From Alnus glutinosa (Eukaryota; Streptophyta; Magnoliopsida; Fagales; Betulaceae): a stretch of DNA of 64,000 nucleotides. Positions 38,130 to 49,228 of the stretch are shown here, in pieces. Position 1 is the stretch's first letter, and each line of letters begins with the position of its first letter. The notes under the pieces are model-generated. The model had not been told where the DNA came from. It saw only the letters and a list, made by a program, of their open reading frames with translations, and made no database searches. The position numbers and the translations under genes were made by a program. The DNA lies in contig NC_084892.1 of assembly GCF_958979055.1 (NCBI RefSeq), positions 996,001 to 1,060,000 of the forward strand, read 5' to 3'.

Positions 38130-38870
38130 CTGATGGGTTGCTGCACGTCAGCCCACTTAAATGTTCCCTCCTTTTTCTTTTTTTTCCTTTTTCTTTTTAA
38201 CTGAATAGGGCATCTTGGGCTGACCCAATGGGTTAGCACTTGGATTGGGCTGACCCGAATGGGTCAACCCACTTGATATCAGGTTGGACTCATGGGTTTT
38301 AAACCCTACCCGACCCCTTATCCGACCCGACCTGTATTTTTCTCAAAATTTGGAACCCTAAATTTCAATCCAGCCGCCACCCCTTCTGCCGTCGCCTTCT
38401 CTTTCTCCCCATCCACCGGCCGCCAATCCCACTGTTTCCTCATGTGACGGCCACGACGGCCGCCGCTCAGCAGGTCACGGCGCCGTTCACCCAAGTACCA
38501 GGCGGCCCGTGAAAGGGCTGTCGATACTGTCACGGGCGACCCTTGGGGGGCCACCCATCATAGTGACGGTTAGAGGCCGCTTGGAAGCGGCCTCTCCTCT
38601 TTGGGCAACAGTGCCGCTATGCCCAACGGCCAGCGGCATTTCTGGATGGCGTCCGTGATGGCATCTTTGAATGGTGTCCACGATGGCGTCTCTGGACGGC
38701 ATCCACGGCGATTTCAAAATTGCCTAAATGGTCTGAAACGATGCCGGCCACGAAAAGGGCCGGCACCAACTTCATGTGGCGAGAAACCGCTAAAACCGCC
38801 GATGAATGGCTTGTGCTAAGGAGCAATCCGCCGGTGGATATCACATTGTTCGTCCATGGGTTTCAAGTAC
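38130..38870 (-). other. GC-rich leader block of the copia element
   Basis: Much richer in GC than the rest, with several overlapping short frames on both strands and near-repeats of GATGGCGTC/GACGGCATCC. It lies between the primer-binding site and the gag remnants, where a 5' leader is expected. No domain is recognised in the frames, so none is called a gene. Confidence 0.5.
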
Positions 38871-39145
38871 GGTGCCTAAGTGTTGGTGCTTTACTGTAAT
38901 CTAACAATCCTCTTATGCACACATTCGAAACATCAAACACGTACAGTCCGTGAACAATAATAATAATAGGCTGATTTTTGTTCCATATGGAATAGTGGAA
39001 CAAACAACATGTTGAAAAAACTAATACCCGTATGTTTTTTTTCAACCGTTCGTGAACAATAAATATAATTTCAAATAAATTATGTTCACACAAAAAAAAT
39101 ATTGAATTCAACAAAAACTTAATGCTAAACAAAATAGCATAGGTT

Positions 39146-39157
39146 GCTCTGATACCA
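39146..39157 (-). promoter_or_regulatory. Primer-binding site of the copia element
   Basis: On the minus strand it reads TGGTATCAGAGC, complementary to the 3' end of initiator methionine tRNA and usual for plant copia elements. Two bases separate it from the LTR. Confidence 0.9.
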
Positions 39158-39159
39158 CA

Positions 39160-39605
39160 TGTTAGATATATTCAACATATTGCTTAAACTAACATGCACA
39201 ACGGAAAACAAATAAGACAGGATTCAGGCTTACCTCTAGCCATATTTGCTCAAGCGTTTCCACGATCCATCTGAAGAACAAGAAAAGATTATTTGAGGGA
39301 TCTTCTAACCTATGCCTATGACTGTATTGCCGTACTAATGGTGTACACAAGCTATTAATTTATAGGCTAGGTCAGGGACCCTCAAATATGGTAAATACCG
39401 TATTGTCCCTCCCATCAAGGAAACAATATTATTAATTGATTTTAAATCAATTAAATGATTCCATTACGGTAATTTAAATAATTAAATTACCTAACCGTTT
39501 AAATTACCTAACCGTAATACCGTATATACTATTTATTTATTAAATATTAATAAATACTTCTTCTTTATGTGACATATAGGCTATATATGAAAATAATATC
39601 TTACA
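39160..39605 (-). repeat. Right LTR (5' LTR of the minus-strand copia)
   Basis: 446 bp from TGTTAGATAT to TCTTACA, with intact TG and CA termini, directly followed by the TAATT target duplication. Confidence 0.92.
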
Positions 39606-39642
39606 TAATTTGCTCTTGATCCCAAACATTGATACTCTCCAA

Positions 39643-40256
39643 CAGGGGCGGAGGGAGGGGGGTCGAGAGAGGGCAACTACACCCCCTCAACCCCCAAAAA
39701 GTTTTCTTACTCCCGGTAAAACTCCTCTGAATACTTTGGTTGCTCACCCTCAGCCACTCATTAGGGGGCATCCACGTTACCGGCAAAGCTTTTCCAGTCT
39801 TTCAAGGATTTAGGTTGCTCACTGTTTAAAATTTTCAGTCCTTCACGATTCAGTGTTTCAGAGATATAGAAATTAGGTTAGAATCACGAAGAAGGATGAC
39901 AATACAAACGATGTGTTTTTAGTTTAGTATTTGGCAAAACGCACCGTTTAAATTATAAATTGAAGTTAGTTGATTTGCGTGTTGCGATTTGCATGAGACC
40001 GTGAGTTGCGTGAGGGAATTTGCGAATTTAGATATGTTGCTTAAAGCATATTTGTTAAACGTTGCGTTTAGTAATATACAGAGTTCCATGATCATGACAA
40101 TCTGTTTTGTAATATGTTGACATTAGCCTACATAAAAAGTTAAAAACATAAGTATATATTGAATTTGTTGCGATTTCAATTTTTCAAAGTTCCAAACAAC
40201 TTCTTTTCAAGTCAAGCAAATTTCTCTTCTTTTCCAAGAATTCAAAATCAATTGGT

Positions 40257-40296
<40 letters not shown>

Positions 40297-40563
40297 GTTC
40301 AGAGGTGATCAATGAAAAGAGTCAAAAGTCCGCCTACAACATAGCAAAAACTCAACCTTTTTTTTTTTCTTTTTACAATTTTTTTTTCGATCTTAAAATG
40401 TTTTAGATATGTAATCAAATTTTTACACTCATTAATTTTTTAAATTTATTATGTATATGTAAACTTTTATATTTAAATTGTTCTTTTAAATTAATTGTTT
40501 ATGAATATATATAGTTTTTGCGACATATTTTAATTGTATAAAATATATAATTGTAATCGGTTG

Positions 40564-40605
<42 letters not shown>

Positions 40606-40906
40606 AACAACAACAACAACAACAACAATAATTCTATTGAGGTCCAATCAAATTATAAACGAGCTCATGTTGAGATAGATTTAGCAAATTGATCCATAAA
40701 TCCTTGTTTAAAAAAAAAAATCAATTACCATTCTAATATTGGGCATTAAAAAATAAATTGTAAGTTACATTTTTTATATTTTAAACAATAGTAAGAGATT
40801 TTGTTTAAAGTGTTTATTTATTTCATAACTAACATTTTTAATCAATTTTTGTTTAACTTTATTTTTTTTATTCTGTCCCTAAACCAAAATTCTGGCTCCG
40901 CTACTG
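39643..40906. mobile_element. hAT-type nonautonomous element (CAGGGGCGGAG ends)
   Basis: 1264 bp with ends CAGGGGCGGAGGGAG and CTGGCTCCGCTACTG (imperfect inverted repeats) and a perfect 8-bp duplication CTCTCCAA at 39635-39642 and 40907-40914. The inside is AT-rich with a poly-T run (about 40,261-40,295), a poly-A run (about 40,569-40,604) and (CAA)n. No transposase frame is seen. It landed only 33 bp from the copia insertion. Confidence 0.9.
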
Positions 40907-41492
40907 CTCTCCAAAGAAGACCGTTCTATATATTCCCAATCATATTCAACAACCGTAAAAAAAAACGTACTTTGATAATAATTATAATAATAATAAAAAC
41001 AACTAAATTAATGAATCGATTACGCCACAAACAGATCTCTGGAGGGGTCTCTCCAATCATTCCAACCATCCGGAGCAACGATGCCCGGCATGTATGTTGT
41101 AGAAAACACCACAGTGGCATAAACTCCCCAAGCTCGCCCAAGCCATACTCTCCCAGTTCCACTGATGCTACAATTCACGAAGGAAAACAGTTTGCTCTTT
41201 CATCGACTGCCTCCCATGAGCTGTGATAGCCCCGCTAATCACAATTATTCAAAAGGAGAAAAAAATGGATGTTTAATTTATAGATTATAGTGTTCTGTTA
41301 AAATTGATTCTTACGGCGGGTAATTCATATATAATTGATGATGTTTCTGGCAAGGAAATAGATCCATCCAAGTGCACGTGGACAGCTGGAGGATAAGGGC
41401 TACATTTGTGTGGTTCAACTTTCTGAACATTAAACTCCCGTACGTAAAGAAGCTCCCGATTCATACAGCAAAAGAACATCAGTTTCAATAAT

Positions 41493-41568
41493 CACCAAAT
41501 TTGTAAAATCCATCTCCACCTGTTCTTGCAATTAATCATTATCAGTGATATTCGATATTACTTCTGCA
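41493..41568 (+). promoter_or_regulatory. Remaining native upstream region of UGT5
   Basis: Only 76 bp before the ATG match the other UGT promoters. It begins CACCAAATTTG, which together with the AT before it is the right arm of the palindrome. All four W-box repeats are gone. The sequence just upstream is the unidentified relic and then PME exon 4 DNA. Confidence 0.85.
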
Positions 41569-42552
41569 ATGGATTCTGCAACCGGCCAGCCTCACTTTGT
41601 CCTAATACCACTCATGGCCCAAGGCCACATGATTCCCATGATTGACATGGCCAGGCTCTTTGCGGAGCGTGGCGTTATTGTGAGCTTGGTGACAACCCCC
41701 TACAATGCCTCACGATTTCAAAGAGCTATCAACCAAGCAAGAGGCTCTGGGCTCTCGTTTCGGCTTGTTCAGCTCGAATTTCCAAGCCAAGAAGTGGGAC
41801 TTCCCGAAGGATTCGAGAACCTTGACATCCTGCCCTCCAGAGACCTACTGAGAAAGTTCTACAAAATTCTCAGTATGCTCCAACAGCCACTAGAAAAACA
41901 CCTCGAGAAAGAAACTCCCCCTCCAACTTGCATAATATCTGACAAGTGCCTCTCTTGGACATCCATCACTGCTCAAAACTTCAACATTCCAAGGCTTGTT
42001 TTTCACGGGATGGGCTGCTTCTCACTTTTGAGCTCCCATAATATTAAACTTTACAATGCTCACAATTCTGTCAGTTCTGACTCGGAACCCTTTGTGATCC
42101 CTGGAATTCCCCATAGAATTGAGATAACAAAAGCCCAGCTGCCGGGAGCTTTTGTTGCCCTGCCTGACTTGGATGATTTCCGAAACAAGATGCAAGGGGC
42201 TGAATCAACCGCCTATGGGGTTGTGGTGAATAGTTTCCATGAATTGGAGCGTGAGTACATTGAGGAGTACGAGAAGGCTATTAAGAAGAAGGTGTGGTGC
42301 GTTGGGCCAGTTTCTTTACGTAACAAGGAGAACTCGGACATGTTTGAGAGAGGTAACCTTAAATCACCACATAGATCGAACTCATATCTTTTTAAATCAT
42401 TACTAATTCTAAAATTTTAGAGAAACTTCATTTATCACCTCTAATTTTTCATCTTTTCGCATTCATATGTATCCTTAAATTTTAAAAAAGTGTTAATTTA
42501 ATTACCTCTCAGTTAGAATTTTACATTAAATCCTGTTAAAAATTTTAAAATA

Positions 42553-42635
<83 letters not shown>

Positions 42636-43775
42636 TCAAAAATTCAAGCATAGATATTTTTGTAAACTCTTTTAAATCATTACTAAAATCTAAATCTTTG
42701 TAATTTTTTCCTTTTTTTTTTCGTTTTCTTAAAAAAAGATTGAGGAGTATTTTAAAAATTTTGACACACATTCATCCATTAGGATTTAACGAAAAATTCT
42801 AATTGATAGGTAAGATGAAAAAAAAAATGAAAGATGAATACACTAAACTAACACTTTTTAAAGTTTAAGGGTATGATTGCAAATTAAAGTGGTAAAATAT
42901 CAGGGGTGATAATTAGTAAAGTTTTCCATAACTTTAAATTACCACTTATTAATCCCAAAAGTTTAAGCGAATAGAAACTCATGACCTATATTCTAATACT
43001 ATGTTAAATTATCATTAATCTCAAAAACTTAAAATAATAATACTAAAATAATATATTTAAGCATTTAATTTATATTGTAACAGGTAACAAAGCTTCAATT
43101 GACGAGCAACTTTGCATGGAATGGCTTAACTCGAAGAAATCAGGATCAGTTATTTATGCTTGTCTAGGTAGCCTGTGCCGCCTGATTCCCGCACAATTAA
43201 TAGAGCTTGGGCTCGGCCTAGATGCATCAAATCAGCCATTTATTTGGGTGATCAAAACAGGAGAAAGGCATTTGGAGCTGGAGGAGTGGTTGGTGAAGGA
43301 AAGATTTGAGGAAAGGATCAAAGGGAGGGGGCTGTTGATCAAGGGATGGGCTCCACAGATGCTTATTCTATCCCATCCAGCAATCGGAGGATTCATAACC
43401 CACTGTGGATGGAACTCGATGCTAGAAAGTGTATGCTCCGGTGTGCCGATGATAACATGGCCTCTCTTCGCCGAGCAATTCTTTAATGAAAAACTAGTCG
43501 TAGAAGTTTTGAGTATTGGGATTAAGGTAGGCATCGAGATCCCTGTCAGATGGGGGGATGAAGAGAAAGTTGGGGTGTTGGTGAAGAAAGATGGGGTTGA
43601 GAAGGCAATAACCATGCTCATGGATGGGGGAGAAGAAGGTGAAAAGAGAAGAAAGAAAGCAAGAGAGCTTGGAGAGATGGGAAAGAGGGCACTGGAAAAA
43701 GGTGGATCTTCTCAATTAAACATGTCATTCTTGATCGAAGATATAACTCAACAATCCACCCAAGGCAAGGCGTAA
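41569..43775 (+). CDS. UGT73C-like: UGT5: UDP-glycosyltransferase, UGT73C-like, intact frame
   Basis: Exon 1 is 41569-42352, intron 42353-43083 (731 bp, with a long AT repeat near 42,557-42,632), exon 2 43084-43775; 491 aa. His20, Asp125, HCGWNS and Gln393 are kept. It is the most divergent array member: C73S, Y82F, A100I, E210G, N216Y, V296I, E308D, V362I, T374M, R405S, V412I and K484Q against UGT1. T374M lies in the PSPG box right after HCGWNS, where Thr is usual, and could affect donor binding. The frame and splice sites are sound. Because its promoter is nearly deleted, expression may be lost or changed. Confidence 0.9.
42557..42632. repeat. (TA)n microsatellite in the UGT5 intron
   Basis: About 38 TA dinucleotides. 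UGT4 has a shorter run at the same place and UGT1-3 shorter still, so the length varies between copies. Confidence 0.95.
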
Positions 43776-44710
43776 TTAAAAAATAAAAATTAACTATGGT
43801 ATATATTTTATTGATCAATTATTGAGTGGAGAGATTCAAGGAGATTAATTTCTTGATTTACTCCATTAATTAAAATAAATTTCATGTATTATATGTTATA
43901 TTGTATTATTATAATTAGCACTGCACCTTACACATAGCGGTGCTCTAATATAGAAAAATAAATAAAATGAAATAAAGAGAGATAATATCAATAAATAAAA
44001 TATGTTATTTCAGCATTTGTTAGTAAAGTGCATGTACGTGTTTGTGTATTCTGTATTTCTTTTCGTTCTCTCTTTAATTTCTTCAGTTTGTTCATCCACC
44101 CCTTTTTTTTTTTTTTTCTTATTATGATCATCACCCTATCATTATAAAAATCATTAAAAAAATGTAAAAAAAAACTATATATTTCTCAATGCTAAAGGAC
44201 ACATATAACTCTTAGAAGTTGGTTTATAAAAAATTTCTTACAAACCAATTTGTAAGAAAGCTCTTGCAGAAGCTCAGACCTCGATCCATCTAAACAATAT
44301 ATATCATCAACTGCGGCTACATTTTTGTACATATGGTAACATTTTATTAATTTTCCATAGCTTTTTATGCACGTGGAAAATTTTATGTTAAGTTTTCATA
44401 CATAGATGGGCAAAAGTATCAAATTCATAAACATGTAAATAACAAAAACAAAATCACAACTACCAATTACCAATTACGCATTTAATCCAAAGAAAAACTA
44501 CCATTAATTAGAACACCAAAAGGAGAATCAACCACTAGTACTTTAGTTACAATGGGTCAACAATACTGAACCATGCCCGACTGCTCATCAAATTAGAGTA
44601 ACACAGCGTCACAGCTACTCTCTTTTGTGAGTAATTATGGGCCAAGAATGCCAGACCATATTCGACTACTCATCAATATTTGGGCAAGATGGCCATAAAA
44701 TGTATATATT

Positions 44711-45385
44711 GATTAGCACGGGTAATTTTTGACACGACCTGTGAATTTGACACGAAGTTAAAGAGTTAAGCTTAAGCTTAAAAGGGTTCGGGTCATAAAA
44801 AAGTTGACCCGTTATACCCGTTTAATAAAATGATTATTATAGGGTCAACTCATTTGACTCGTGGGTTAACTCGTTTGACCCCTATACTTAAACCTTTTTT
44901 TTTAACACTAAAAATTAAATCTAAACAATCATGTTACTTCTCTCTTTCTCTCACTGTCTAAAGAGTAAAGACTAAACTAAAAAATCTCACAAAAAACAAA
45001 ACAAGTCTTTTTCTTTTATTAAGTTAGAACTTGAACATAAAAGGCAAATACTAAAAAAAAATTAGAGGAGTTTTTTTCTTTGTCTTTCAAGTTTTTGAAC
45101 TTAGAAGTTGAATCAAAACAAGTAAATAATAAAACAACTCAATATTTCATATTTTAATTGTGAAATAATATAATTATTCAAAAAATTTGATTTTTTTTTT
45201 TTGTTTAAATTTGTGTTTTTTAGTTTTATTTTTATAGACTTTATTAATAAACAGGTCAAATGGATCGTGTTGTGTCAACCCTTTATTTAACAAAGTCGTG
45301 TTGGGGTTTAAGGATTTAATCATTTTATCTAAACGGATCGTGTCAGGATTGACCCTTAACGGGTTAGCAGGTCAAATGGGTCGTG
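44711..45385. mobile_element. Repeat inserted in the unit 5 spacer
   Basis: About 675 bp present only in unit 5, replacing about 80 bp of spacer found in unit 4. It starts ACGGGTAATTTTTGACACG and ends with GGTCAAATGGGTCGTG. GGGTCA, GGTCGTG and GACCCG blocks recur within it. Similar TTTTTGACA motifs open the element at 62797. It is probably a nonautonomous transposon remnant; ends and target duplication are not clear. Confidence 0.55.
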
Positions 45386-45820
45386 AATAAAGAATTTCAG
45401 AAAATAAAACTTATAAGGAAGACGAAATATAAATATGTCACGAACGATGACCTATCTTTTTTTGGAAAATAAAACAGATATAGTCGTAATGGGGCGACGA
45501 GAAGCCTTCCGAGCATTTAAACTACTATCTGTAGAATTCGAGGAAAGATAAAGCAATTTTCATTGTGTAAATAAAAATAGTAGCGCTACGTAGAATTGCG
45601 AATTATCGTATTTATCTCGTTTAATAAATGGCGGGGCATTACAATATATTTATAACGAACGGAAATGAGTAATGAAAGATTAAGATTTATCCAAATACTT
45701 TATATTTAATATTAGTCAATCATCTTTCATCATCGAACCAGTATATATGCATGCTTAAGTTACAATATTTCTCTCTCGATCGTACATATAATATATAATA
45801 AATTCTTACATATAATAGTA

Positions 45821-46080
45821 TCAGTCCGTTTGAATATCTTCTTTATCCCTATCAAGATCAGGAACAGATAAAATATTTTGATGATAGAGAAGCCATTCAT
45901 CTCCATTAATGTAGGTAATATCCATGTAGAGAGCTGCTTCAAATTTACCAAGTTGCTTTGCGTACGAGACCCTATATGTGTAATTTGCTCCTGGTCCCAA
46001 ACATTGATACTCTCCAAAGAAGACCGTTCTGTATATATTCAGAATTAATCATATTCAACAACAGTAAACAACGTACTTTG

Positions 46081-46120
<40 letters not shown>

Positions 46121-47550
46121 CAACTAAATTAATGGATCGATTAGGCCACAAACTGATCTCTGGAAGGGTCTCTCCAATCATTCCAACCATCCGGAGCAAC
46201 GACGTCCGGCATGTATGTTGTAGAAAACACCACAGTGGCATGAACTCCCCAAGCTCGCCCAAGCCATACTCTCCCAGTTCCACTGATGCTACAATTCACA
46301 AAGGAAAAACCAGTTTGCTCGTTCATCGACTGCCTCCCATGAGCTGTGATAGCCCCGCTAATCCCGCCGGCGACTTCTTTCGCTATTGAATTAATGGTGC
46401 ACCCCTGCCATATATATATGTCCATATACAATATCTTGTTGGTAAGATATTTACTACACGCACAAATACCATCTAGCAAAGCATACATGTTCTTGATGTG
46501 GAAGGTTTGTGGTACCTGATAGAGAGATCTAGCGCTTCCAAAAATGAAATCAATGGATCCTTGGATGAAACATTCGATGAAATAATGCCTCCCACGATCA
46601 TCATTAAGTGTGTCTTGGGCTCCATAAAACCCACATCCATAAAATGCAGCCCTGTCGCCTGCAATTCGAAGTGCCACTGCCTGACCTCCAATTATCCCCT
46701 GTGGTGGGGAAGGAGCTGTGTTCTTTTGAAAGAAGCAGAAACAAATTAATCAACAGAAAAATTCCCATAAATGGTCCATTAATTAGGAAATTTATAAGCA
46801 ATATAATCTTACATTTATGTGCATGTGTGCATGTCAGTTACCTTAAAGCTAATATTGTAAGCAGTAAAGTTGGAAGCAAAAATGGCAACTGAAGAGCTGT
46901 AGGCAGTCCCTCCGGTGGAATTTGCGGTGTCGTTCCATTCTATAGCTGTATTAAGATATCCCTGACCTTGAAATATCAGATTTGTCTTGTTGGCCCCCAC
47001 AACCAATTTTTCCCTGCCAACATTTGGTAATCTAGCTTATTGCTTGCAAATGTGTCTAACACGTCTTTTCTCTTAATGATGAAAACTCTTTGTTTTTCTA
47101 ATGATTAGAAAGAGAAAGGGTTGAAAATTTTGTATGAAATAATGACCTGTAGGTACCAGAATCAATGATGATGAGGGTCCTGGTGGGGCTATTCTCAGGA
47201 ACAGCATCTACTGCCTTCTGGACGCTGCTAAAATTTGCACAACCCTTCAAGTCGACCGTCAAAATGAGTGCCACTTTGTAGATGGATACGAGCCTAGACT
47301 TCCATTTTCTTGTGTCACATCTTCTCTTAGGCTTCCTCCGATGATGATGGCCTCTATACAGGATATGGGACAAAAGATCCTCAACCCCACTTTGCTTGAC
47401 AACCGTATTGTAGATAGCAAGGTAGAAACTGTCCGGAGCACTAATGGCAGTACTAGTATTTGAAGGAGGGACAGTATACAGGGTGATGATGATGGACAGG
47501 AGTGCAATGGCAAAGGCAGAGAGCCAAAATATGGCTGCTTTGATTCTCAT
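45821..47550 (-). CDS. Pectinesterase (pectin methylesterase), complete
   Basis: Five exons on the minus strand: 47550-47147, 47013-46842, 46722-46516, 46404-46154 and 46028-45821, all with GT-AG introns; 413 aa. It removes methyl esters from cell-wall homogalacturonan. Residues 5-25 form a hydrophobic signal anchor. There is no PMEI pro-domain, so it is a short group-type PME. The catalytic domain starts near [15 protein letters not shown] (98-111). Active-site features are GGQAVALR (Gln206), GAQDTL (Gln228, Asp229), GSIDFIFG (Asp250) and LGRAWG (Arg311, Trp313). GAQDT and GRAW in place of GYQDT and GRPW are usual for the PME8/15/53/68-like subgroup. Its last two exons are the source of the four 3' relics in the UGT array. 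A frame running past 46154 to a stop at 46141 is unspliced intron. Confidence 0.93.
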
Positions 47551-49228
47551 GGTTAATGCTGTGGTATTGAGTTAAATGTACTGTATCATTGAGTATTTAA
47601 AAGTGGGTTTAGGGTTTCATCATGTGCCAACATGGAGAGTTCTTCATGATTGGCGTGTGAGGTACGAAATGTAGACACACGGGAAAAAGTGGAGAGATGG
47701 TGATTAGGAAGTTGGCTCCAAAAAAGTGATTGTATGGGAAAGAAGGAGAAAGAAAGATGGGCACCAATATTGAAGAGAGGAAAGTGGAGAGAAAAATGGG
47801 CAGCAATGAAGCAAGGAAAACTCACACGCTAAGCCAGAGAAATAGAGCAATGATGGAAGTGCCGAAAGTGTAAGGGATGTGCGTGCGTTTGTTCAGGTGG
47901 TGGCTCCTTCACTACTTCTGAGACAATGCCGAACTGGGTAGTGGGATTGGGAGGCTCTGGCTGATTATGAAAATGACTGGCTGCAGAAATTGAGTTGGGT
48001 TCTTCCTTCTTAGCAACAATGCACGATTCAAACAAGCTTACGGCATTGAGTTTTAGAGGTATGTCAATGGCACCGCCCTCGCTCATTGGTGGAGTAGCAG
48101 GAAATCTTGGCCCCGTAAATCCGAATGAGGCAATGCCATCATAAGGATGGTCACGTGGGTTTGTCCTCTAAGTTTCACATTATTGAATGATTTTTAGCTG
48201 GTTAAAGCAAACATGCAATCTGTGATCATGTACAGCATCTTCATATGATCTTTCACCCTGAATGGGCCGGTTTGGAAGCGGTCAAATCACTCATTTAATC
48301 GAAGAGAGTGGCTCACCCACCCGCAATAGCCACCTTTGTGGCTCAGTGCAAGTGTTGTCATGCTCGTGTCCTAGACCATTCATTTTAAAACTAAACCATT
48401 GCATCCCTGCAATGGTAATTTATGCCGTGATCAAGGTTGACGCAATTGTGCTTGTCAAACAAAACAGAAAGATAGTTCGTATTCCAAGTATTCAACTCTT
48501 ACCACTGTGTACTTTGCTTCAAACAAAACTTCCATTGATACTCTTGACGGTAAAACTCTCGCCCGATTTTCACTTCACTGGTTACAAGCTGGAATAATTG
48601 TGCTATATTAGTAGTCCCTAAAATTCTGGTGCTAAATGCTAATACTTGTCACGTTTAGGCCTTTAGCAATGTCCAACATTTCTTGTCCTTACTTTCTATT
48701 GGGCCTAATAACTCGACACCCAGCCTATTGACCAATCTGCCCACGCAAGTTGCCTATTGACCAATCTGCCCACGCCAGTAAAACCTTTACCGGAGTTGCA
48801 GGAACTAGGAAACACAACAATGAGCTAGAGCCTCCAATGAGGGTGTACCATGTGGCCAGCCATTTCGGCAAACCTGCTATACAACGCGGCCAACACCATG
48901 TAAAAAGGAGAATTCCACCTCCTCTCTTAAGTTATCTTTTTCTTACTTAACTAAGATTATTCTTCTAAGTTATACTAACTTAAGGATCAGAGAGTCACCT
49001 CGGCCTACAGTCAACTGTTCTAGCACTTTTTTTTCTTTTTCTTTCCTTATATTTTAATGGCACAAACACTGGTTCCACCAGGTTGTGTACTCCAATTGGT
49101 TAAAATTGGTTATCCAGTACCAAAAGAGCAAAAAAGATGAGTTCGAAAAGTAACTTAATCAAAAGAGATTTACAAAAACCAACCCAAGCGGGAAGGGAAA
49201 CGAAGACTTTGCATCTCTACTTTTATAA
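47551..49228. other. PME upstream region; one unexplained frame
   Basis: Between the PME start and the 3' end of the PHD gene, both on the minus strand. A minus-strand frame at about 48150-47829 reads HPYDGIASFGFTGPRFPA and continues past MSEGGAIDIPLKLNAV for about 110 residues. Its composition is protein-like, but I do not recognise it and see no clear splice partners. It may be a relic, an upstream exon or chance. A 26-bp direct repeat (GCCTATTGACCAATCTGCCC) occurs at about 48723 and 48751. Nothing else is supported. Confidence 0.4.

Larger units (their letters stand above)
29776..39605 (-). mobile_element. Ty1-copia LTR retrotransposon with nested insertions
   Basis: A 9830-bp element flanked by the 5-bp target duplication TAATT (29771-29775 and 39606-39610); other units show the empty site GTAATTTGCTCC. 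LTRs are 29776-30202 and 39160-39605. The primer-binding site lies inside the right LTR and the polypurine tract inside the left one, so the element reads on the minus strand. The internal part is decayed: minus-strand coding remnants of the integrase/RT region (about 34,580-35,900) are visible, including the RIRRST..LSDHVIYLPES segment typical of copia polyproteins at 34859-35104. No long polyprotein frame remains, so it cannot move by itself. The LTRs differ by many bases and a 19-bp size difference, so the insertion is not recent. Confidence 0.92.
23867..41240. repeat. Tandem array unit 4, enlarged by transposons
   Basis: 17,374 bp from the third to the fourth chimeric junction. Removing the copia element (9830 bp plus 5-bp duplication) and the hAT-type element (1264 bp plus 8-bp duplication) leaves about 6.27 kb, the size of a normal unit. 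It is mosaic: promoter like units 2 and 3, exon 2 and the first part of the spacer like unit 2, and the spacer from about 28,700 onward like unit 1. The spacer 28105-29614 holds no gene. Confidence 0.93.
29615..41240 (-). pseudogene. PME 3' relic in unit 4, split by two transposons
   Basis: The exon 5 equivalent runs 29615-29775, is broken by the copia element, resumes at 39611-39642, is broken again by the hAT-type element, and ends at 40915-40925. The exon 4 part is 41033-41240. The interrupted pieces rejoin exactly to the sequence of the other relics once the transposons and one copy of each target duplication are removed. The acceptor-side bases are ATAG in place of ACAG. Confidence 0.93.
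41241..46363. repeat. Tandem array unit 5 (UGT5 and the true PME 3' end)
   Basis: Starts at the fourth chimeric junction and ends inside PME exon 4, which here continues into the complete PME gene. It is 5123 bp. It has lost about 1739 bp between the unidentified relic and the UGT (join at 41492/41493; missing part equals 24119-25857 of unit 4). It has gained a repeat at 44711-45385. The rest of the spacer holds no gene. Confidence 0.93.

Noticed and set aside
38318..38844. Several overlapping frames on both strands
   Set aside because: They lie in the GC-rich leader of the copia element, overlap each other and contain no recognisable domain.
5243..46363. A plant biosynthetic gene cluster (UGT with pathway enzymes)
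   Set aside because: Only UGT copies are present. The PME was carried along by the duplication breakpoint and has no evident metabolic link; no P450, synthase or other pathway enzyme is visible.
46141..46677. 178-aa uninterrupted PME frame ending FVA
   Set aside because: It reads through introns 3 and 4. GT-AG splicing instead joins to exon 5 with [20 protein letters not shown], the normal PME C-terminus.
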